DNA of 31,009 bases. Origin: JAHEIJ01 sp040235565 (GTDB taxonomy: Bacteria > Pseudomonadota > Gammaproteobacteria > UBA6429 > Thiohalophilaceae). The stretch covers positions 1 to 31,009 of the forward strand of contig JBECLA010000031.1 in NCBI GenBank assembly GCA_040235565.1, written 5' to 3'. Each line of letters opens with the position of its first letter. Positions within the stretch are counted from its first letter, which is position 1. This document shows positions 26,501 through 31,009 of the stretch, piece by piece. The position numbers and the translations under genes were made by a program. The notes under the pieces were generated by a model that made no database searches, was not told the DNA's origin, and was given only the letters and a program-made list of their open reading frames with translations.

Positions 26501-26772
26501 TAGGCATCTTCGCGATTGTTGACTTGATTATCGAGCAGGGCCTGCGCGAGGATTTCCATTTCTTCCGCAGCCATGGTAGCGCCATAGAGCTCCACCATTT
26601 GCAATGTACCACGTACCTGATGCAGGTAGTTGAAACAAAATTGCAATCGCGATTCGTCGTCTGGATCCTCAACATAAGCTTCCAGCGCCGTGCGGGCCTG
26701 ATTCAGGGTTTCGTCAATTTCAGACTTCACCCAACTCAGGGTATTGATATCAAGTTCATTCCCCACGCTCAT
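20536..26772 (-). CDS. chpA: ChpA, multi-Hpt hybrid CheA histidine kinase
   Basis: ChpA is the central kinase of the pilus chemosensory system and phosphorylates PilG and PilH. The N-terminus (1-150) is FimL-like, with HQVRGTLQMVE at 51-61. Residues 475-495 form another Hpt-like segment lacking the histidine (LDQIRGSL). Three canonical Hpt domains follow, with phospho-acceptor histidines at 863 (FHTLKGSGR), 1077 (VHTLTGSSR) and 1251 (LHTLKGGAR). Acidic linkers separate them. The kinase core has the dimerisation segment (about 1471-1625), N-box HMLRNAIAHG (1664-1673), DDGAG (1708-1712) and GRGVGMD (1759-1765). A CheW domain (about 1798-1935) and a receiver with D2009 and K2061 close the protein. 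It has 2078 residues against about 2470 in P. aeruginosa. The ATG overlaps the pilK stop (ATGA). Confidence 0.96.
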   Translation of the reverse strand: MSVGNELDINTLSWVKSEIDETLNQARTALEAYVEDPDDESRLQFCFNYLHQVRGTLQMVELYGATMAAEEMEILAQALLDNQVNNREDAYEVLMRGILQLPDYLEHLLAGHQDIPVVLMPLLNDLRAARGEALLSENALFAPDLNVDAPSSDEITTDIIDLARKLRHNYHLGLLGWFRDKDSEASLKRIGDVIEMLRQAATVQEINRLLWVAGGLVESLKHGGLNSSVSIKLLLGQLDRQIKKIIDNGITALSDEPPQELLKNLLYYVATSQSSDERTREVKNAFKLDQVMPDTHTLEQARADLAGPNAALMGTVSSVLLEDLTRVKDTLDVFMRKEERDSAELQPLCDTLNQMADTLGMMGLGLQRRMVQDQIEVLRAMARGEQELTESGLMDIAGAMLSLETSLQEASVARAANEEAEEIGEAGEAQEKLRQAEQQQLLRTVIEQAGNELAHVKDALNDFSRNTASAEVLQGIPATLDQIRGSLSILDLERAALLLDRCNHYVRDELLEKRYVPEDEALDAFADAVSSIEYYLESLAGKWGHPDTILDIAEKSLQTLDKFARSDIAGERDSTASQGEIETPDIDLSSMELVMPGSDGEDTQLDLQAPDDDTLQNLVSPAVVDESESSGEPVSDQEDTLTDINTSSMLDSSQDLMAPDEADATRILDVSDLKLDDEPAGLELELPEESGFATERSSDAITHQDLPAPGKDSDTSASSEASPVDNAMSLELDGFDENPTMMLDRGGLHQFASEPGSDTAAPRQHDDSLSLEIEGLELEDVADDSAAIEEDAVSATPQADLSNESSSSIASVIEPPDEIDEEIIEIFLEEAEEEHQNISNLLSQWEADVSNENALKDMRRSFHTLKGSGRLVGAKDLGEFAWAFENMLNRVIDNTVEVSPVMFEVLHHGRDTLPRLFELFKTGVRADQSVLALMSAADDLSQGKEVKWSATGPASQPVTEEEIEITQDSLSQFEVPELDSTEIETGTAEPTTDQAEEENFELSLAEEAFEITLDEEAGEEASEAAAAPAPLPDIDPVLLDIYRKEVETHLNTLREYTAGWHANIDRSVNDNLLRAVHTLTGSSRTTGVQQVSDICSQFENYIKKIQKHSSSISADAVVLLEQTIQYIEDTTALLDRPGAVIASNSELLGNVEALIETTAVELPSMEITVEETPAEELEANSEASTVGSAEIAPPEQSATVTLAPRDYDEELLEIFIEEGEEILEESDQTLSHWIDNTDDSEALEALQRHLHTLKGGARMAGVLEIGDLGHSIESILTAVVDGHQLVSKELFTVLQQSQDRLVHLLDQVKANQGLAPANDLIAQVDNLLGRSSLGKDAGLENNHQSEMAEEQTAPETSPGESEVSADEPDLTSELEALADALQFDDTPPAAAELKSPAEPEAEPRDDDSAPGSTLFKNQESSAADETSPARSEPDNVVELKTQRPYEAEAEKGTLAPDEEQAPVQDRRKTPRVQHEQVRVRADLLDNLVNFAGEVSIYRSRMEQQTNSFRYNLRELDDTISRLRQQLRAFEIETEAQIQYRQEETLSQTHDEFDPLEFDRFTHMQQLSRGMLESLSDLDSLRTILANITRESETLLLQQSRVNTELQEGLMRTRMVPFAGQAPRLRRIVRQTSSELGKHVELKLLGMEGELDRTVLDRVIPPIEHMLRNAIAHGIESPGQRREQGKPETGTVNLSFKREGSDIVIQVSDDGAGINLEAIQKKAIEKGLLKPGAKVAKDVLLNMIMESGFSTAEEVTQVAGRGVGMDVVNTEIKQLGGLLTIDTERGKGTTFTINMPLTLAITRALMVNVGEENYAIPLLSVHGVERISAEELQQLQSQEQPVYHWLDEDYPLMHLGTVLGVSKPVPPAENQKIPLLLVRSGEHRAAIQVEGMLGSREIVVKPIGPQLSTLSGITGATIMGDGQVMLILDLGVLIRLMSASEGGEEIEVQAEPVAKVQTRPLVMVVDDSITVRKVTTRLLERNDYDVVTAKDGVDALAQLQEHHPDVMLLDVEMPRMDGFELATNIRNDADLKEIPIIMITSRTATKHRQRAMDIGVNAYLGKPYNESDLLQNIENLVSS

Positions 26773-27677
26773 GCATCACTCCCACTGCGCTGCCGCCGAC
26801 GAAAAGCCAGGGTACCGGGATACCCCAGATTTTCCAGTTCCGCCGGTTGCCAATCCGTAATTTCACCCGCGCCGAGAACCAGGATGCCCCCGGGTCGCAG
26901 ATGTTCGAGCAATTGATCCAGGATCCTGCGTCGTTGCTCACGCTTGAAATAAATCAGGACATTCTGACAAACAATGATATCCATCATCCCCAATGTTGCT
27001 TCATCCAGATGCAACAGGTTTAGCCGGGTAAAGCAAACCCGGTCTCGCAACCCGGCGTCCACTGCATAATGATCTGTATCAATGGCCTGAAAATAGGTTT
27101 CCCGGTATTCGTCGGGCAGGTTTTTCAAGCGGTTGCGATGATAGCTTCCGGCTCGACCTGTCGCCAACGAGGCACTGCTGATATCGGATGCGGTAATCGC
27201 GAGATAGTGACGAACGCCGCGGGCATTAAGCACCTGGTCGACAAACATGGCGAGCGAATAAGGTTCTTCACCCGTGGCACAACCCACACTCCAGATATTG
27301 ATCCGCATGGCAGTATCGGACGCGGGTAAATTGTTCAGATAACACTCCTCGAGCATCTTCAAGGCTGTACTGTCCCGGAAAAAACGGGTTTCATGCACTG
27401 TCAAACGATCAACCAGGATCTCCCATTCCACCGCACCCCGGCGACCTGTCAGGAGATGGCGGAAATAATCCTGGTATTTTTCACAGCCCAGCTCGCGCAT
27501 ACGAATATTTAAATTTGCCAACAGGAAAGACTTGCGTTTCTCAGGCAAACTGATACCGGTGCGCTTTTCCAGCAATTCGACCCATTGTCGAAATTCATAA
27601 TTATCCATTGGCGCCACATTTTTGCAGCGCCACAATGAGACCTGTTCCTGCTTGTTTTGTGCAAGCGCCAAACGCAT
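26769..27677 (-). CDS. pilK: PilK, CheR-type methyltransferase of the pilus chemosensory system
   Basis: PilK uses SAM to methylate glutamates of PilJ. It has a CheR N-terminal helical domain (about 25-95), then LTVHETRFFRD (92-102) and the SAM-binding SVGCATGEEPYSLAMF (130-145), followed by DIIVCQNVLIYF, a typical CheR motif. AGGAGG lies only 1 base before the annotated ATG, so translation may actually begin at the TTG two codons on or further in, near MDNYEFRQW (codon 24). The 3' end overlaps chpA by 4 bases, which indicates translational coupling. Confidence 0.93.
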   Translation of the reverse strand: MRLALAQNKQEQVSLWRCKNVAPMDNYEFRQWVELLEKRTGISLPEKRKSFLLANLNIRMRELGCEKYQDYFRHLLTGRRGAVEWEILVDRLTVHETRFFRDSTALKMLEECYLNNLPASDTAMRINIWSVGCATGEEPYSLAMFVDQVLNARGVRHYLAITASDISSASLATGRAGSYHRNRLKNLPDEYRETYFQAIDTDHYAVDAGLRDRVCFTRLNLLHLDEATLGMMDIIVCQNVLIYFKREQRRRILDQLLEHLRPGGILVLGAGEITDWQPAELENLGYPGTLAFRRRQRSGSDA

Positions 27678-27694
27678 ACCTCCTGTTTAGCGTA

Positions 27695-29731
27695 TCAGGC
27701 CTGAGGCAGACGGAAACCGGCTACCGAATTACGCAGCTCATTCGCTAACTCAGCGAGATTACCAATCGATGCAGCAGTTTCGTTGGTACCCGCAGAAGTC
27801 TGGGTCGTAATTTCCTGAATCACGTTCATGGTGTCGGAGATATTGGTCGCGGCATTGGCTTGCTGTTTTGCCGAACTGGAAATGTTGGTAATCAGTTCCG
27901 CCAGATGGGTCGATACGTTTTCAATCGCTTCCAGTGCCTGCCCCGCGTCATGCGCCAGTTGCGCCCCACTCACCACTTCGGCAGTACTCTGCTCCATCGA
28001 AGCCACTGCCTCGTTGGTGTCGGACTGAATCGCTTTTACCAACGCTTCAATCTGGCGGGTCGCATCGGAGGACCGTTCCGCCAGGCGCTGGACTTCGTCA
28101 GCAACCACCGCGAAACCACGACCGGCTTCACCCGCCATCGCCGCCTGAATCGCCGCATTCAAGGCGAGAATATTGGTCTGCTCGGCAATATCGTTAATCA
28201 GTTCCACGATATCACCAATTTCCTGGGAAGACTCACCCAGGCGTTTAATACGCTTGGAGGTTTCCTGAATATGCTCACGAATCGTATCCATACCGTGAAT
28301 CGTCTTTTGTACCGCTTCACTGCCCTGGCTCGCGATGTTCACAGAACGGGTTGCTTCCGCGGCCACTTCCGCCGCGTTGTTGGACACCTGCTCAATTGAA
28401 GTGGCCATCTCGTTAATTGCGGTACTGGCATCGGTAATCTGCTGAGCCTGGTGATCACTGGCCTCGGCCAGGTGCATGGCGGTTGCCTGGGTTTGCTGTG
28501 CCGCCGAGGATACTTGCTGGGTAGTATCGTTAATGGCCGATACCAGATTACGCAGGGCGTCAATCGCATAGTTAATAGAGTCAGCGATAGCCCCCGTGAT
28601 GTCCTCGGTTACTGTTGCGCTTACCGTCAGGTCACCATCAGCCAGGTCACCCATTTCATCCAGCAAGCGCAGAATGGCTTCCTGGTTGGTGGCGTTCATT
28701 TCTTCTGTCAGACGACGCTGTTCTTCCGTTTCCGCCAGACGTTGCCGTGAGTCACGCCAGTACAGAGTACCCAGCAAGACCACCGCAAACAGGGCCACAC
28801 CCGCAAACACATACACCAGTAAGGGTTCCAGACGTTTGTCCAATGATGCCTGATATGACGCTGACAACTTGTTAATGGCCCGAGGCAATTGGTCACCCAT
28901 ATTCAGAATTTCTTCTGCCGCCCCGGACACCTGGAACATTTCCGGAGACCGTTCCAGAATCCCGCCAACCTGGGTTCGAATGGATTTGAACAGCTTGGAG
29001 ACTTCCTGCAACTTGGCACGGGATGTCGGATTATTGATGCGGCTAATGCCCATGTTACGGTTACCACGCAACATATCCTCAATCACCCGCCCAAACAGCG
29101 CGGCGTCACGACCAAACCGGTCAGCAGCAGTAACCGCTTCTTCACCACCTTCCAGAATGCGGTTCACGTTACTGGAAATACGTTGGGTCAACATGAGCTG
29201 ACGTGTCGCAATGTAGACCTGATCGGCCGGTGCCTGTTGCTCAGTCATGGTGGCCACCACTTCATCGGACATCGCCAGCAGTGTCGGAATCTGCTCATTA
29301 ATGCCCTGAATGTATTCACGCATGGTACTGATCACTTCACGCCGTTGCAGAATCGTGTCCACATCCTTACGGAGCGTACTCCAGGTTTTCTGCAAATCAG
29401 ACATGGGGCTTTGCACATCTTCCGGAACCTTGGGCGACTGCCATTTCAGAATTCGTTCGAATTCATCACGCGATTTCTGCAGGCGGGGAAAGGCTGACAG
29501 TTCACCACGTGACGACAATGAGGCTTCCTTGGCAATTTCCTGTGCCAGCACACGTTGGTCACCGACCCGGCTGAGGAAATCCACCGACTGGGCTTCCTGC
29601 AAGGCAACCCGCCCGTAGGTCAAGCCCATGGCAATCACGGCTAAAATCAGCAAGATCATCATGTAAATCATCAACCGGCCAGCGGATACACCACCTGACG
29701 GAGTTTTCTTTTTTGACTTCTTGAGCTTCAT
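27695..29731 (-). CDS. pilJ: PilJ, methyl-accepting chemotaxis protein of the pilus system
   Basis: PilJ is the membrane receptor that feeds ChpA and is known in Pseudomonas to sense pilus or surface state. The 678 residues fit the family (682 in P. aeruginosa). A basic N-terminus precedes TM1 (20-40). A helical periplasmic region with two PilJ-type modules spans 41-303, TM2 is 304-325, a HAMP-like segment runs to about 400, and a cytoplasmic coiled coil follows. The hairpin tip reads IAEQTNILALNAAIQAAMAG (515-534), with QAAMAG instead of the common EAARAG, as I recall for PilJ. GGAG precedes the ATG. It is separated from pilI by 100 bases, the longest gap in the operon. No typical CheR-docking pentapeptide is visible at the C-terminus. 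Confidence 0.96.
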   Translation of the reverse strand: MKLKKSKKKTPSGGVSAGRLMIYMMILLILAVIAMGLTYGRVALQEAQSVDFLSRVGDQRVLAQEIAKEASLSSRGELSAFPRLQKSRDEFERILKWQSPKVPEDVQSPMSDLQKTWSTLRKDVDTILQRREVISTMREYIQGINEQIPTLLAMSDEVVATMTEQQAPADQVYIATRQLMLTQRISSNVNRILEGGEEAVTAADRFGRDAALFGRVIEDMLRGNRNMGISRINNPTSRAKLQEVSKLFKSIRTQVGGILERSPEMFQVSGAAEEILNMGDQLPRAINKLSASYQASLDKRLEPLLVYVFAGVALFAVVLLGTLYWRDSRQRLAETEEQRRLTEEMNATNQEAILRLLDEMGDLADGDLTVSATVTEDITGAIADSINYAIDALRNLVSAINDTTQQVSSAAQQTQATAMHLAEASDHQAQQITDASTAINEMATSIEQVSNNAAEVAAEATRSVNIASQGSEAVQKTIHGMDTIREHIQETSKRIKRLGESSQEIGDIVELINDIAEQTNILALNAAIQAAMAGEAGRGFAVVADEVQRLAERSSDATRQIEALVKAIQSDTNEAVASMEQSTAEVVSGAQLAHDAGQALEAIENVSTHLAELITNISSSAKQQANAATNISDTMNVIQEITTQTSAGTNETAASIGNLAELANELRNSVAGFRLPQA

Positions 29732-29831
29732 CTTCCTGCTCCTGGCATCGCCATCATTATCTTTATCTTCACGCCGCTATCGCCGCGTCCGCACACACTG
29801 CATGACCAGTATCGCCTGATCATGATTTAAT

Positions 29832-30383
29832 CTAGTTTCGCGCTGTTACTTCCATAAACTGGGGATTGTCAGCCAGCTTGCGCGTGCTGAAAATGCCCCA
29901 GGTTTGTTCACCTTGCCGATAAGCCCCCTCGACAAAGTGCTGCAATTCATCTGTCACACCCGTGGCCGAGGAAAGCTTTTCTTCTTCAAAAAAATGTCGT
30001 AAGCCCATTACTTCATCGACCAACAATCCACAATTGAGTCCGCCGCGCCGCATCACCAGGACCCGGCTACGTCGTTGCAGATGGGTCAGAGCACCGGTGA
30101 TGAACCCGTTCAGATCCATGATCGGCAACAGACTGCCGCGAATATTGGCGATCCCCTTGACCCAGGCCCTGGCACTGGGGACATGGGTTAAATCGGGGTA
30201 CTCCAGAATCTCGCCAACTTCTCCCATCGGAGCCACCAGTTTGGTGTCGCCTAAACGAAACCCGATTCCAGACCAGGTACGCCGCACCTCGATCTGCTGC
30301 GGTATACCGAGGGCCTTGGTCTGGCTGCGATGTTCAATTTCCCTCAGCAGTTCATAAGGAGGAAGTGACCGCACAGCGTTCAT
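29832..30383 (-). CDS. pilI: PilI, CheW-like coupling protein of the pilus chemosensory system
   Basis: PilI couples the receptor PilJ to ChpA. The 183-residue protein is a CheW domain (about 35-175) with GIGFRLGDTKLVAPMGEVGE, VKGIANIRGSLLPIMDLNGF and VLVMRRGGLNCGLLVDEVMG, all classic CheW segments. The start overlaps the pilH stop by one base (TGATG), so the two genes are translationally coupled. Identity as PilI rather than another CheW is by operon position between pilH and pilJ. Confidence 0.94.
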   Translation of the reverse strand: MNAVRSLPPYELLREIEHRSQTKALGIPQQIEVRRTWSGIGFRLGDTKLVAPMGEVGEILEYPDLTHVPSARAWVKGIANIRGSLLPIMDLNGFITGALTHLQRRSRVLVMRRGGLNCGLLVDEVMGLRHFFEEEKLSSATGVTDELQHFVEGAYRQGEQTWGIFSTRKLADNPQFMEVTARN

Positions 30384-30748
30384 CAGCCTCCCAACGCCGC
30401 GTTAATTTTGTTCATCAGTTCTGATTCATCCACCGGTTTGGTGATGTAATCTTTCGCGCCCTGACGTAATCCCCATACCCGATCCGTTTCCTGGTCCTTG
30501 GTGGTAACTATGATGATCGGAATATGCTGGGTTGCAGGATTCTTGCTGATGCTGCGGGTTGCCTGGAAACCGTTCATTCCCGGCATTACTACATCCATCA
30601 AGATCAGTTCAGGCTTGGTTTCCTGTGAGCGCGCAATGCCTGCCTCGGCGTTATCGACAGAATCCACCTGATGCCCGTGCTTTTGCAGCATTCCGCTGAG
30701 TACGTGGATTTCGGTCGGGGAATCATCAACGATTAGAACACGTGCCAT
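30383..30748 (-). CDS. pilH: PilH, single-domain response regulator
   Basis: PilH is a CheY-like receiver that antagonises PilG or acts as a phosphate sink for ChpA. At 121 residues it matches the P. aeruginosa protein in length. The acidic pocket is VDDS (7-10, D8 and D9), the phospho-acceptor is D52 in LILMDVVMPGMNG, the switch threonine is in VTTKDQ (81-86), and the conserved lysine is K104 in TKP. It lies 58 bases after pilG and overlaps pilI by one base. Confidence 0.95.
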   Translation of the reverse strand: MARVLIVDDSPTEIHVLSGMLQKHGHQVDSVDNAEAGIARSQETKPELILMDVVMPGMNGFQATRSISKNPATQHIPIIIVTTKDQETDRVWGLRQGAKDYITKPVDESELMNKINAALGG

Positions 30749-30806
30749 AAAGGTCCTCCTGTAAATACTGTATAACTCGACATCACTTGGGAACGGGCGT
30801 TGTCCG

Positions 30807-31009
30807 TCATTCCTGCACCAGATCCTTGATGGCCCCCAGCAACTCTTCTTTTGTAAAGGGTTTGGTCAAATATTGTTCTGAACCGACGATGCGGCCGCGG
30901 GCCCGATCAAACAACCCATCCTTGCTGGACAACATCACGACCGGCGTGGTTTTGAACACCTTGTTGTTCTTGATCAGCGCCGTCGTTTGGTAGCCATCCA
31001 GACGCGGCA
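30807..31009 (-). CDS. pilG: PilG response regulator, C-terminal part only
   Basis: The right edge cuts this gene, leaving the last 67 codons. The visible part reads PRLDGYQTTALIKNN and VVMLSSKDGLFDRARGRIVG, then EQYLTKPFTKEELLGAI before the TGA at 30807-30809. These are the second half of a CheY-like receiver, with the switch serine in MLSSKD and the conserved lysine in LTKPF. FDRARGR and its position before pilH make PilG the best identification. PilG is the output regulator that promotes pilus extension and cAMP signalling in Pseudomonas. The operon promoter and the phospho-acceptor aspartate lie outside the window. Confidence 0.92.
   Translation of the reverse strand, partial: PRLDGYQTTALIKNNKVFKTTPVVMLSSKDGLFDRARGRIVGSEQYLTKPFTKEELLGAIKDLVQE

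Overview
The window looks like a gammaproteobacterial chromosome with about 50% GC. The main evidence is a complete pilus chemosensory operon in the Pseudomonas order (pilG-pilH-pilI-pilJ-pilK-chpA-chpB-chpC), together with proteobacterial-type MetK, AhcY, MetF, BioA and RsmE. The genus cannot be read from the sequence. I see no tRNA, rRNA, CRISPR array, insertion sequence or phage gene.

Left third (1-12469, all minus strand): an export and adhesion locus. Four tightly packed genes are read from 12469 down to 5036. They encode a GAF-GAF membrane HlyD adaptor, a PqqD-like/M50 metalloprotease/HlyD fusion, a truncated SecA-like ATPase, and a periplasmic HlyD adaptor with a C-terminal SPOR-like domain. 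A 442-base gap follows, then the 5' part of a very large repetitive surface protein (1-4593, running off the left edge) with an LEPR-LLSA N-terminal motif, a DUF4347 domain, two LamG-like domains and many cadherin/Ig-like repeats. The gap carries what I read as a c-di-GMP-I (GEMM) riboswitch. My inference is a dedicated SecA-powered export route for a c-di-GMP-controlled giant adhesin. It has no ABC transporter and no TolC in view, and it is the most interesting content of the window.

Middle (12835-18856, plus strand): S-adenosylmethionine metabolism. metK makes SAM. A clear SAH riboswitch precedes ahcY, which clears SAH, and metF supplies methyl-THF for methionine regeneration. bioA uses SAM as amino donor in biotin synthesis, and rsmE is a SAM-dependent rRNA methyltransferase. 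Degenerate 7-base repeats with a CGAG core sit in two of the gaps.

Right part (18907-31009, minus strand): the Chp/Pil chemosensory system that controls type IV pilus motility and surface sensing. All eight genes are present; only pilG is cut by the window edge. ChpA (2078 aa) is shorter than the Pseudomonas protein, with three canonical Hpt domains and at least two degenerate ones. Adhesin export, c-di-GMP control and the pilus chemosensory system all bear on the switch between motile and attached life, although nothing in the sequence links the two loci directly.
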